Source of the DNA: Echinometra lucunter
Taxonomy: Eukaryota; Echinodermata; Echinoidea; Camarodonta; Echinometridae
NCBI GenBank assembly: GCA_029962745.1
Contig: CM057161.1
Coordinates: 8,310,357 to 8,374,356 of the forward strand
Length of the DNA stretch: 64,000 bases
Reading direction: 5' to 3'
The position numbers were made by a program, and so were the translations under genes. The notes under the pieces are model-generated. The model saw only the letters and a list, made by a program, of their open reading frames with translations. It was not told the DNA's origin and searched no databases. Below, piece by piece: positions 45,937 to 56,479 of this stretch. Position 1 is the stretch's first letter. Each line of letters opens with the position of its first letter.

Positions 45937-46780
45937 GCAATTTTACTTATGATTCAGATGTTCATAATCATTACTTATGAAGTTTTCCAACTTTGGTGAA
46001 CTTGAATGTCTTTATATTCTAATCGTATGCAGTAATGAAAAGTTTTGCAAATTATTCAAAACCTGTACAAATTTTCACATGTTTCACTTTTAATTTGAAC
46101 GAATATCAACGCGAGTTTCTTAAAGAATATGTCATTTCTGCGTATAGTTTCTGTTTGCTTTTAACGGTAAAATAATCACCATGCGAATTGGTACATTAGC
46201 AAGTTTACTTGTGATTCAAATGTTCATAATCATGCTATATGAAGTTTTTCAACTTGGTGAAATGGGATGTCTTTATATCATAATGGTATGCAGTAATGGG
46301 ACATTTTTCCCCAAATTATTCAAAACCTGTACAAAATTTCACATATTTCAATTTTTTGTTGAACGAAAATACAAGTAACTTAGCAATTTTACTTGTGATT
46401 CAAATGTTCATAATCATGATATAAGAAGTTTTTCAACTTGGCGAAATGGGATGTCTTTATATCATAATGGTATGCAGTAATGGAACATTTTTTCCAAATT
46501 ATTCAAAACCTGTACAAAGTTTCACATATTTCATTTTTTGTTGAACGAAAATACAAGTAAATTAGCAATTTTACTTGTGATTCAAATGTTCATAATCATG
46601 ATATAAGAAGTTTTTAAACTTGGTGAAATGGGATGTCTTTATATTATAATGGTATGCAGTAATGGAACATTTTTCCAAATTATTCAAAACCGTACAAAGT
46701 TTCATATGTTTCAGTTTTGAGTTAAACAAATATTTCAACACGAGTTTCTTAAAAGAATTAAGAAGTAATTTTTTGGTATA
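45937..46780. repeat. Tandem array, ~185-bp unit, four copies
   Basis: GCAATTTTACTT(A/G)TGATTCA starts recur at about 45937, 46198, 46383 and 46564. Each is followed by GTTCATAATCAT, ATGGGATGTCTTTATAT and CAAATTATTCAAAACC in the same order. The first unit is longer by about 75 bp (an ACGCGAGTTTCTTAAAGAAT block), and that block returns after the last unit near 46738. Non-coding. Confidence 0.75.
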
Positions 46781-47309
46781 TTTTCTTTTCTCTTGACATT
46801 ACGGTACAGCCTGGTTTATATTTATTTATCTTTTTTTTTTTTTTTTTTGCTTTACTGTATGATTATATACAAAATATCTATGATTTAACAATGTTGGAAT
46901 ATATTCTTAGAACCTAATTAGAATGTGCTTTCCTTGGTTATAATGATGTGTGTACTTTTCCTTGGAATGGTGTAAGTGGTGATACCATCAAAATCTTTTC
47001 ACTGAATATATATTTTTTCATCATTAAATGAACATATTTCTAAAGGTATGTGAAATGTGTTTTCTCAGTTAATGTGGGTGTTGCTAATGATATTCGGCAC
47101 AAGCTTGCTAATCAGTGACCCCTACTCCGATGGAGATAATGCCCCAAACAAATGAGAGAAAAAAAAGGTCCCCCTCCCCCGTCCCTCTATCCTGTCTTTT
47201 GCTTTATCATGTGTCCTTTAATCATTTCAACCCTGTGAGATCAAGCATTACGGGCTAATAGGAGCATGTTTTGGAAACCAAAGTACTTCTGCCCTCTCTT
47301 GAAACATCT

Positions 47310-47474
47310 GGGGCCCGTTGCATAAAACTTACTATAACAGTAACTTTGCTATTATAGTAACTCTTCATGGAATACTGGATTGTGATTGGCTGTTGAGCAA
47401 CATGACATGCTCAAAAGCCAATTAAAATCCAAAGTTACTATTATACATGTAGTAAGTTTTATGCATCGGGCCCC
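47310..47474. mobile_element. 165-bp MITE (GGGGCCCGTTGCATAAAACT ends)
   Basis: GGGGCCCGTTGCATAAAACT and the inverted AGTTTTATGCATCGGGCCCC bracket a hairpin-like interior in which TAACTTTGCTATTATAGTAA pairs with the TTACTATTATACATG segment. Non-coding. Confidence 0.8.
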
Positions 47475-48529
47475 TGTAGTGGATTTTGAAATTTGAATGG
47501 TGACTTGACGAAATATGTTTGAAGAAAAGGCATTAAACATCGTATAGGCAACCATTATATGAATTGGTTGTGTCTTGGGGAGCATGGACGTCTGTTAGTA
47601 CACTGAGTGGCCGTTTCCTGAGCGTGTGCATTTTGAATAATTTACCATTGATATGAAAATGCAGATGTACGAACATTAATCACTTTCATTCATTTAGAGT
47701 GTTGTCATGAGAGCGAAAGAAAATATTTGAAAACCATAGAACAGGCATCACAAAATACATGAGTAATAATTATGCTAGTGTCAGGAGTAAAAAAAAACAA
47801 AACAGCAACAACAAACAAACAAACAAGCTTTACCTTCCTTTACTACACCAACGTTCGTTATTATTCAGTGGTTGAACAAACAAAAATGATATTACCATGA
47901 TTACAGAGACATGCCTATTATGCATAAATGTGGCATTGGCTGGTGAGAGCATCACGGTAAATGAAGCGGTTCCTCAACACCTTAACATTCAAATTATCCT
48001 TCAAAGCTCACGGCTTGCTATACAAGTGTCTGCAATCTGATTATGGGGAAAATGTTATAGCGTTAGATAAGAACATTCAAACATGTAAAATTTTTATGAT
48101 CAAAGTTCTTAACAATCGTACAAATATTTCAATCGAAATTCCGGGCTATTACGAGCCTCCTCGTAAGTTGCAGAAATAAAATCGAGGTCAGTTCTGAATC
48201 ACAGTGATGTTATTGCAAATATTCCGATTTGGTCTTTAATCCGGCCAATATAGGCTTTAAGTTAATCCCTGTCGTTATTTCGAAACGATAAATGAGATGA
48301 ATAAATAACTTTACTTGTTTAAACTTTCATATCTAATACAAAAAAACACCAGTTTTTTCCAAAATCGTGTAGCGTCGGATTGTGGTTGTGATTGGGCTTT
48401 AAGGTGCAGTGCGGTGGCTTTTAGGCATACATAACGGTCCCATACAAAAATATAATACAGATGGTACAGCACTGAGAGCCGCTACCGGGTTCATAATTTC
48501 CGGATGATTATATAATCGTGTATGGAGAC

Positions 48530-48975
48530 GTTATTCCATTATGAGATATATTACATTCTATTACGAGACATATCATATTCCACTGATATCATATTCCGTT
48601 ATGAGACAAGTTCTATTATGAGAAATGTCATGTTCCATTTTTAGACGTATCATGTTCCATTATGAGACATATTATGTTCCCTCATGAAACATACCATATT
48701 CCATTCTGCGACACATTATGTTCTATCATGTGTCATGGGACATATTATGTTCCCTTAGTGAGACATATCATGTTCCATTTTAACGAGACATATCACATAC
48801 CATTATGAGACGTATCATGTTCCATTATGAGACCTATCATGTTTCATTATGAGACATATCACATACCATTATGAGACGTATCATGTTCCATTATGAGACC
48901 TATCATGCTCCATTATGAGACATATCACATACCATTATGAGACGTATCATGTTCCATTATGGGACATAATGAGAC
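48530..48975. repeat. 22-bp minisatellite, block 1
   Basis: The unit CATTATGAGACATATCATGTTC and variants are repeated about 20 times with base changes (CATACC, ACGTATC). It lies downstream of the RING-UBL copy on the minus strand, and an inverted counterpart lies at 62300-62580 downstream of the plus-strand copy. Confidence 0.8.
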
Positions 48976-49009
48976 ATTTTTTTTCCATTTGTGTAGTTTT
49001 TTTTATAAT

Positions 49010-49318
49010 AGATCTCTCAAAATAACACGCAAATATCACAGACTTTGCTTTAAACCTTCCAGGGAATCTTTAATTACAAGCTCAGCTTTTTATCAGATTC
49101 CCTCATATTTCACTTTTTAAAATTAATTTGTCTTAAGCTCATGGTAAATATATTAATGTCTACGTGTCTTTATGTTCCTATTTCCACCTTTGTATTATGA
49201 ATCGTCTTATTTATGATGTCATTCATATGTATATTTATGTATTATTTCTCACTTGCATGCATGCATCATCATTTATGTGAAATATGAAAATAAACTGAAA
49301 CTGAACTGAACTGAAACT
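49010..49318 (+). repeat. LINE 3' end inserted in the minisatellite
   Basis: The stretch ends AAAATAAACTGAAACTGAAC and TGAACTGAAACTGA, the ACTGAA-repeat tail typical of the non-LTR element also seen at 59035. It breaks the 22-bp minisatellite into blocks at 48530-48975 and 49320-49445. No coding part remains. Confidence 0.6.
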
Positions 49319-49319
49319 G

Positions 49320-49445
49320 ACATACTATATTCCATTTTTAGACATATCATGTTCCATTGTGAGACATACGTTCCATTATGAGAGATGTCGTATTTCATTT
49401 ATGAGACATATAATATTCTATTATGAGATATATCATATAATGTTC
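49320..49445. repeat. 22-bp minisatellite, block 2
   Basis: Continuation of the CATTATGAGACATATCATG units (for example near 49375 and 49419), separated from block 1 by the LINE 3' fragment. Confidence 0.7.
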
Positions 49446-49518
49446 ATGTACTTCATTATGCCACACTATTTTCCGCATCACGACTCATCAAATTTGTGGC
49501 ACCCACGTTTAACTATTA

Positions 49519-50287
49519 CTAGAACAGGTCGATGGTGCTGTTTTGTTGTATTCCGTACTCCCAGAGTTTTATATTGCCCTTCAGGTGCTTCCCACAAAAG
49601 AGTAATCGACTGGTGCCGGGTAGCCACCTCCCCCTTTGTTCTAACTTGCGCTTCATAATCTCAGCGGAGTCTTTCAGACGGACGGGTATTGTGTACGTTT
49701 TTGATTTCGATTGTGAAAAATCGTGAATAAATATCTGGATGTCTTTGTCTGGTATCCCGTCTTCTGTGAACTGTTCGTTGGCAGCCGCTAAAGCGGGATC
49801 ATAATCATTGTTCTCATCCTGTTCGAGAACGGAGGTGGTCCGTTGACGTGGTCGATGTGGTGAGGATCCTTTTGATAAAAGTCCGGGGGGGCTGGGTCCG
49901 TACAGACAGGCCACGAGAGGATGTAGAATCCGCTGCCACTCCGTCTTCGGGGTCTTCGGATCCGAAATGCCTGTCTAAATCATGTTTGATGGCAGATTCG
50001 GCTAACTCCTGCCATCTTTTCATTCTCTCCGCGATGGATTTGAGCCTGAAGTTCTGCGGAAGGGCCGTCATACCACCAGGAGGTAGCCTGCTCTTTCTCT
50101 GGCAGAGGCAACATTCGACAGTCCCCCTCCACCCCTTCAACCCAGCGTATTCTTCCAAACAAGACAGGCAGAATGTATGTCCACATGGCAGATCTCTAGG
50201 GTCTTTGATAACATCGTGACAAATTGGGCACGACAAACAGTCCTCAATTTCTTCACAGATTGTTTTCAAGGCTCTTCGGGTATCCAT
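49519..50287 (-). pseudogene. RING-finger / ubiquitin-like protein, intronless copy with frameshift
   Basis: From ATG at 50287 the frame encodes an N-terminal RING (residues about 18-63): CPIC, then CGHTFCLSC, then ECCLC, followed by a TRIM-like LPQNFRLKSIAERMKRW segment. The frame then runs off at 49814. A second frame (49914-49519) supplies SVLEQDENNDYD and a ubiquitin-like domain (IQIFIHDF, RLLFCGKHLKG, QQNSTIDLF, stop). The change of frame falls at a C7 run (49885-49891 as G on the plus strand). With C6 the two parts form one frame of about 255 aa (769 bases is one more than a multiple of three). This could be a sequencing/assembly error in the homopolymer or a real break. The family role would be E3 ubiquitin ligase. 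The UBL here stops before any GlyGly. There is no intron where the 55766-60167 gene has one. Confidence 0.8.
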
Positions 50288-50334
50288 TTTGTTGCACTGT
50301 CTAATAAGAGAACATGCATACTATGCCATATACC

Positions 50335-50345
50335 GGGGATTCCCC
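50335..50345 (-). promoter_or_regulatory. kappaB-like site upstream of the RING-UBL copy
   Basis: GGGGATTCCCC (minus strand GGGGAATCCCC), a palindromic match to the NF-kappaB consensus, lies 48 bp upstream of the ATG. The TATA-like CGGTATATGGCA is immediately downstream on the minus strand (50322-50334). The same arrangement is conserved in front of the paralogue at 61075. Confidence 0.5.
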
Positions 50346-50639
50346 GCCGCCCTTGTTATTTCCACATTCTTTTTTCAATACGTGTTGACCTTTAAAACTT
50401 CACTCGTCAAAGCAAATTTCATGACGTAGGTATAATCTATTGCACTGTGAGTGTGGATGTGATTATGTATGGTGGGTTTAATCATGGTTTCTTTTTAACT
50501 GCCTTACCTGAACTACAAGGGGAAAATATCTACCTCTTTAATGCAGGTGAAGTAAAAAGGGACTAGTAGAAATCGTGCCATTTCACGATTCCACGATCCC
50601 TCTAAAATGAGCTTAGCGAAGGGAGCGCATATTTTTTTT

Positions 50640-52159
50640 ACACTGGAGTTCTGCCATATTTGCGATAAGATTCAAGAAAACCGGTGGTTAATGAGTCTAA
50701 CTCCTCAGCGCACATGTACAGCGAACACTGATCTCGAACGTCGAACAGCAAACGTGACTTTGTACACGGTACGAGCATACATGTAATCTACACACAAGGG
50801 AAGGGAAATACTGCAGCCAGTATTTACACGACAAGCAAATCAAGAAAATAAGGAATTTAAGAGGTGATAGATTGAAGGAAAAACAGATAAATAAATAAGG
50901 GAAAGAGCAGGGGTGAGATTGAAGGGAAAACAAAGGAAAACGGAGAGCGGCCTTGAAGGAAAACAAACTAGCTACTGCAGGGGAGAGATTAAGGAAATCA
51001 AAGAATAGAGGTGAAAGATTAAAGGGAAAACATAGAAATGCATAAGAAAAAGAGCAGGGTAAAGGGAAAACAACGAAGATAACAGGAAAAACAATGAATG
51101 AGAAATCAAAGAAAAAACAGCTATGAGGAAAGATAAACGATTGAAATAAACAAGGAAAATAGAAAGAGAATTAAAAGTATGATAGAAAGAGAATAGGTAG
51201 AAGGAGAAGGAAATTCACAGAAAGGTGAATGACACTCTGACCCTCAACTAATTCTGTTTCAAACAATGTACAAAGACAGTAACAATATCCCCCCCCCCCC
51301 CCTTGAAGGAGTCACACAAATTTGAGCTTTGATCTAGGAAACAGGTATAGGCCTGTAATATGTGCAAGAAATGCATTTTCAGTTGTCATCACAGGGCATG
51401 TATGAATTACAGGTTTAAAGCTGACTACTAATTGTTATAGAATATTTCAACTTTTGGTTCACAGAAACATCCTAACAGTATGCGATTATATCATCAATCA
51501 ATCGATCAATCAAAAATGGTTTTATTTGGAATAAACATGTTCATAGTCATTTCACATGAAAAGCAGCTAAAGCGGGATAATTCATGTTAAAATATTTGGC
51601 ATACTTGCAACATTTAAAAAAATATATATGTTTAAAATGGTCAATGTACAGATAGTGGCAAGGCACACTGATTGGAAATTGCAGTCTCAGTCGCATCGTA
51701 TAGGCCTATTAACCAGAACGTGACAGATAAAACATTCTTTATTTTAATCAAAACATGTGATTAGAACATTGGAACATTAATCAGAACATAAAAATTCAAA
51801 CATTCATTGATTTCTCCACTAGAGCTATAAATCTTTGAATACAATAGCAGCAGTACCCGTGAAAAAAATTTCACGGGTGTTAGCCATCTGTGGAAGAAAA
51901 TTTGTTTTAAAATGTATCAGTGATTATTGCTCTCATTTATAATTTTAGTAGAAATGAGGGGGGGGGGGGTATAATGATAATTAAGTGCGCTTGCCAGGAG
52001 GGAGAAATGCAGAGCTTTTGTCTTCGTTTTTTTTTTCTTTCGCTTTTCTTACCTTATTTTACTTTTTTTCTTTTCTTGCTCACATTCTTCCCCCCCCCCC
52101 CCTCTTTTTTTTTTTTTTGCGTATTTGGATGGGGGCGATCGCTCCCGTTGGGAGTCCTT
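50640..52159. other. Non-coding stretch upstream of gap 2
   Basis: No gene is recognised. The A/G-rich 50870-51230 region is low complexity (many AAGGGAAAACA-like steps). A LINE-like tail fragment (CAATCAATCGATCAATCAAA, then GGTTTTATTTGGAATAAACA) is near 51493. G-, C- and T-runs appear at 51958-52120 just before the gap. Confidence 0.35.
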
Positions 52160-52659
52160 NNNNNNNNNNNNNNNNNNNNNNNNNNNNNNNNNNNNNNNNN
52201 NNNNNNNNNNNNNNNNNNNNNNNNNNNNNNNNNNNNNNNNNNNNNNNNNNNNNNNNNNNNNNNNNNNNNNNNNNNNNNNNNNNNNNNNNNNNNNNNNNNN
52301 NNNNNNNNNNNNNNNNNNNNNNNNNNNNNNNNNNNNNNNNNNNNNNNNNNNNNNNNNNNNNNNNNNNNNNNNNNNNNNNNNNNNNNNNNNNNNNNNNNNN
52401 NNNNNNNNNNNNNNNNNNNNNNNNNNNNNNNNNNNNNNNNNNNNNNNNNNNNNNNNNNNNNNNNNNNNNNNNNNNNNNNNNNNNNNNNNNNNNNNNNNNN
52501 NNNNNNNNNNNNNNNNNNNNNNNNNNNNNNNNNNNNNNNNNNNNNNNNNNNNNNNNNNNNNNNNNNNNNNNNNNNNNNNNNNNNNNNNNNNNNNNNNNNN
52601 NNNNNNNNNNNNNNNNNNNNNNNNNNNNNNNNNNNNNNNNNNNNNNNNNNNNNNNNNNN
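52160..52659. other. Assembly gap (500 N)
   Basis: Exactly 500 N, flanked on the left by poly-C/poly-T sequence that probably blocked assembly. Frames drawn across it are meaningless. Confidence 0.99.
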
Positions 52660-54059
52660 TAGTAAACAGCCTCTTTAAAGAATAAAAATCCAAAAAGTCC
52701 ATAAAACCAGACATTCAACATGTTTATTGACATGCGGTGGGTGTACCTGACCCGGTATATTGAGTCTGGGATATGCCTTCGATAAAATGTTAGCGGCTTA
52801 GCCCTATGCCGGACAAGTTTCGAGAGGATATGTAAAATGCAAATGGTTTTATTTTGTCCCTTCTATCGCTAATTTATGCCTAGTTTACATTTTCTACGGT
52901 CATTGTACGATGGATTAGTCTACGATTTTCCTTGCGATTTGGGGCGCATCGTTGGTGGCTACGGGCTACGATTTTTACGTTTACGTTATTTACGGTCATC
53001 GTGCGATTTCATGTATTGGGCATCGTAGGGGGGTCAAAGACAAAACCGTACAGAGACTCTGTGGGGGTCGTAGGGAGATCGTGCGATTTCTGCGCGGTTA
53101 CATTAACACATTTACGGAAGTCGTACAGAGATCGTGCGATTCCCGTACAGAGGCTGAGCGAAGACCGCAAGGTGAAGGTATCTTTGTTGAATTTTTGAGC
53201 TCCAAACTACAAAGCCTCAAAGGGGGCTCTTTCTATATACCGGGCTTTTGCTCTTGATTTGATTTGATAACACGTTAAGCATAGACCTACAAATTATAGA
53301 AATATAGAAGTTGGGCATTTCTTTTGGGCATATGGGTATATCTGTTGGGCAAACTGTTTTTTATAAATTTTTCGCCAAGATTAGCTGAATAATTGGACAA
53401 ACTCTCGATTTTGACCAACTATTGGTCGAAATGTTTTGATCAGCAGTTGGTCAAAATTTGGACCAACAATAATTTGGTAACAATTTTTGCCCAACCCTTG
53501 TTGGTCAAAATTTTTGATCAACTGTTTCGTATGTTCAGTCGAGTACGAACGTTGGTCAAAAATTGGTTTTATACAATGTTATATAATTTTTATACAATTT
53601 TATATAATTTTCAAAGATATATATGATTTATTGAGATTATATGTACAGAATGCAGGTCCATACAAACATTCCTGAAATCTGTGTTAATCTTTTTCAAAAG
53701 TTATTTTTTTTCATGATTGTATTCGCCAAAATAAAATCTTCATATTTTGTTTTACTGAACGATGGACATCCGTCAAGGTAGAAATAGATAAACAAACACT
53801 GCAAGCTCTATTCGCAGTTTTATATTATAATTGACACCTTCCACCACAAAACAAGAATATCAAGAGCATTGCGAGTTTTAAATCAAACAGATATGAGCTT
53901 GGAGCTGAGCATTTTGATTTTGCCATCCTGGTTTTATGGAGGGTCTATTAGATTTTCTGATAATTAATGCTACATATAAACTTTTATTTGAAATTTATTC
54001 ACATTGGATAAAAGGCATGTTAATATATCCCGCATCAATTCTTGCATAAGCGTGTCGTT

Positions 54060-54276
54060 ATGTCCAAGTGTGATGCGTCACATGAGCCACAGCTTCACCC
54101 AGACCGGCGTCCTGGCGTCCATGTCGGACTTCCTGTTCTTCCAAGATAACAAGACCTGCAATTATCTCCTCTTGTTCCCTTCTTCTAATTTGTCTCAACT
54201 GCAGTTGAAGCCAGAGAGGTGGTATGAATGGCATCTTTACTTCATCGGTGGCGAAAACGGAAAGATCCAATTCTGA
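54060..54276 (+). CDS. Unrecognised coding fragment inside a TIR element
   Basis: An open stretch reads VMRHMSHSFTQTGVLASMS, DFLFFQDNKTCNYLLLFPSS and PERWYEWHLYFIGGENGKI, ending at TGA. Third codon positions in the first half are strikingly C/G-rich (CAC, AGC, TTC, ACC, GGC, GTC, CTG), unlike the AT-rich surroundings, so it looks like true host coding sequence. The frame opens at 54004, but an exon boundary near TGTCCAAG (54061) is possible. A run of about 22 A follows 30 bp after the stop. I do not recognise the family. It may be a captured host-gene piece or retrocopy. The minus-strand frame over the same bases (54291-54058) lacks this bias and is probably a shadow. Confidence 0.45.
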
Positions 54277-54299
54277 AGATGGTCTATACATAGCTATCT

Positions 54300-54322
54300 A
54301 AAAAAAAAAAAAAAAAAAAAAT
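54300..54322 (+). repeat. A-run after the coding fragment
   Basis: About 22 consecutive A, followed by TCATCATCATC. It could be a retrocopy poly-A tail or a simple repeat. No AATAAA signal lies in the 30 bp before it. Confidence 0.5.
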
Positions 54323-54779
54323 CATCATCACCTCAAGGCAGTCGTACAGCAATGGTAAGGAGGCCCTGCGGTTATCGTGCGATGACCGCTCAATATTACG
54401 GCTATCGAGAGATAAGCGTGTGGGAACCCTGCAATAGCTGTGCGATGATCGTGCGGGTATCATACAATCCTACGATTTCTTTACGATGCTTTTTTGCTCC
54501 CCTGTTGAAAAAAAAAAAATCATACGCTCGCTGCATGATCAGCGCAAGGCATCCGCACGATGACCCTGCGCTGATCGTACGATGCTACCTACGATGAGTT
54601 TAAGGGCTACGATTCTAAAATCGTAGAGGCTGCGGAGACCGTGAATCAGTACGAAAAACGTACGGTCGTCGTATGCCGCCCGAGGGAGATCGTGCGATTA
54701 GAGGGATACGATCAGTTTACGGTCACCCTACGATGACCGTAGACCAAATGCAAACTAGGCATTACTAATACAACACTTG

Positions 54780-55760
54780 GCTAACTATGTACACATATTT
54801 GCAGAATTCATTAGCTACTCCACTGACACAATAATGATACAAGTTACGGGAATTATATTCAATCAGAAGTTCAGAACGGCCCTATAACTTCCAATATAAG
54901 GATAAAGGGTAACATGCATGTTTGCAGGGTAAAATTTAACCGAATATGGAGTAAAATTTACACAACTTTTGGTAAGATCTTACTAAACAAATATGCAAGT
55001 TACATTTTAAACCAATATTAGGTAAAAATTTCATTGTGAGAATTGACTGTTTGTGTTTCTTGACAGCATAAAGTTAAAAACTGCTAACCATAGATTCTGT
55101 TACTCCTAAAATTTTCTCGTACTAGTAGTATCCCCCTCCCCTTCCCCTTCCGTCTTTGCAAAGGCCTTCCCGTGGTCGTGACATATTTACACGTCATCTT
55201 AAATATGCTCCGGAAAGCGGCACTTTGGTAAGTTTTTTTTTCTTTTTTTTTTCTTTCTCTTTCTTCTAACCTTCACCTTTCATATTTTCATATTTTTATG
55301 CTAATATTTGTTTCAAACCTGTGGCAAAATGTTGTTTGAATCTCACTGATTTTTATTTTTCAAATATCAGGAATAAAGGATAGGACTATGAACCGTGCCC
55401 GGCTTCATCTCCTAAGAAAATGGTTAGGTGTCATCTTTGGAGATACAAATATCACCAGCAAATGTAAAGAAATAGACTCGTAACCAAACAATACTACAGA
55501 GTGAGATTAGGCCCCCCCCCACGGAATCCTGGACCAGCCCTTGCTTTGAATCAACCTGAACCCCGTGATTACTGAATTCTCTTACTCCCACAGACTTAAT
55601 ACAGGAGCCATCAGGTTCAGATGGTCGGTGGGTTAAGTTAATTCAATCGACGGTAGTATAGAAGTATTTTTTTTTGGTTTTAATCGGGCTATTCAAATGC
55701 CTGTATAATCGAACATCATGCCCTTTGCATTAATCATCGTTAAACAGACTACTATTCGAT
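54780..55760. other. No gene recognised
   Basis: AT-rich sequence with T/C-rich patches at 55235-55265. AGCGGCACTTTG-GTAAGT at about 55215 looks like a splice donor, but no supporting coding frame was recognised. The 3' UTR of the minus-strand RING-UBL gene probably occupies the end nearest 55766. Confidence 0.3.
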
Positions 55761-55765
55761 AGGAG

Positions 55766-56235
55766 CTAGTAACTACTAGTACTGTTTCCGGAGGTTTCCT
55801 TTCCTCCTTTTAAAGGTATGGTGAGCTCGATGGTAGAGTGTAACTTTACGCCATACTCATCCAGAGTAGTTGAGCCTTCAAGCTGCTTGCTATGATAAAT
55901 CAGTCGCTGTACGTTTGGGGGAATCCCGATCTTCTTCTCAACCTGCCGCTTGAGGGCGTCTGCCGTGTCAGTCAGTCGAACGTGCATGGATTGTGACTTG
56001 CCTTCGAGGTCGCGCACCCAGATCTGGAGCTTTTCCGTTGCGCCAGTTGTTTCCGTTCGCTGTCCAGGCGTGGCGGAGGCTTGTTCAGCGACCAACTCTT
56101 CTATTTTCTTCATGATGGTTGCTTGCTCCTCTAGAATGCAGTTGAGCTTGTAGTTCTGCTTCAGACCGCTCAAGCCACCTGATGGAATACTGGTCTTCTT
56201 TTGACAAAGACAGCACTGTATGTTAGATGTCCAAC
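55766..56235 (-). CDS. RING-UBL gene, exon 2 (RING end, coiled region, ubiquitin-like domain)
   Basis: Second exon of a minus-strand gene. It begins after TTATTATTAAAG with GT completing a Gly codon, then WTSNIQCCLCQKK, the last zinc ligand pair of the RING, and LKQNYKLNCILEEQATIMKK. The C-terminal UBL starts LQIWVRDLEGK and can be aligned to ubiquitin over exactly 76 positions without a gap, about 32 identical by hand count. It keeps equivalents of L8, K11, K27, K33, I44, K48 and G75-G76 (PLKGG); K6 is R, K29 is Q, K63 is L and V70 is T. An 11-residue tail, KETSGNSTSSY, follows the GlyGly, as in ubiquitin-like precursors that are cleaved. RING E3s transfer ubiquitin from E2 to substrates. 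Whether this UBL is released or conjugated is unknown. The whole protein would be about 207 aa, cytosolic or nuclear. Confidence 0.85.
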
Positions 56236-56479
56236 CTTTAATAATAACAGAAAAAATATATATAGTAGTAAGAACAGCAGCAGCAACAGTCAATGATGAT
56301 AAAAATAATAATGATACCAGCAATAATTACAATCACAATAAACAATAACACTAATAATTTTTTTTCTCTTTCACCTCATACGAGGAACTTTATCAATATA
56401 CATATATCCATAACAAATATTTACATATTATACATCAAAATATCTCAAATCACTGATGACATTAAGTCAAGAAATACTG

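Larger units (their letters stand above)
52874..54764. mobile_element. 1.9-kb TIR element with TACGATCGTGCGAT-rich ends
   Basis: TTATGCCTAGTTTACATTTT at the left and the inverse of TAATGCCTAGTTTGCATTTG at the right are terminal inverted repeats, continuing with TCTACGGTCAT. CTAAT flanks both ends (52869-52873, 54765-54769) as a possible 5-bp target duplication. Both subterminal zones are packed with short motifs such as ATCGTGCGATT, TACGGTCATCG and CGTACAGAG. No transposase is visible. The interior holds a coding-like fragment at 54060-54276. Confidence 0.7.

Noticed and set aside
47961..48179. 72-residue plus-strand frame (ending GYYEPPRKLQK)
   Set aside because: Non-ATG start, no domain, no convincing splice sites; not enough to call a gene.
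48530..48975. CRISPR-like regular repeats
   Set aside because: Units are contiguous without unique spacers and the genome is animal; it is a minisatellite.
49848..50219. Plus-strand frame opposite the RING copy
   Set aside because: Antisense shadow of the RING-UBL coding sequence; the same holds for 61143-61538 minus.
51920..52733. Long frames spanning the second N gap
   Set aside because: Open only because N cannot encode stops; flanks are homopolymers.
54058..54291. Minus-strand frame over the captured fragment
   Set aside because: The plus-strand frame has the C/G third-position bias expected of real coding sequence; this one is its shadow.
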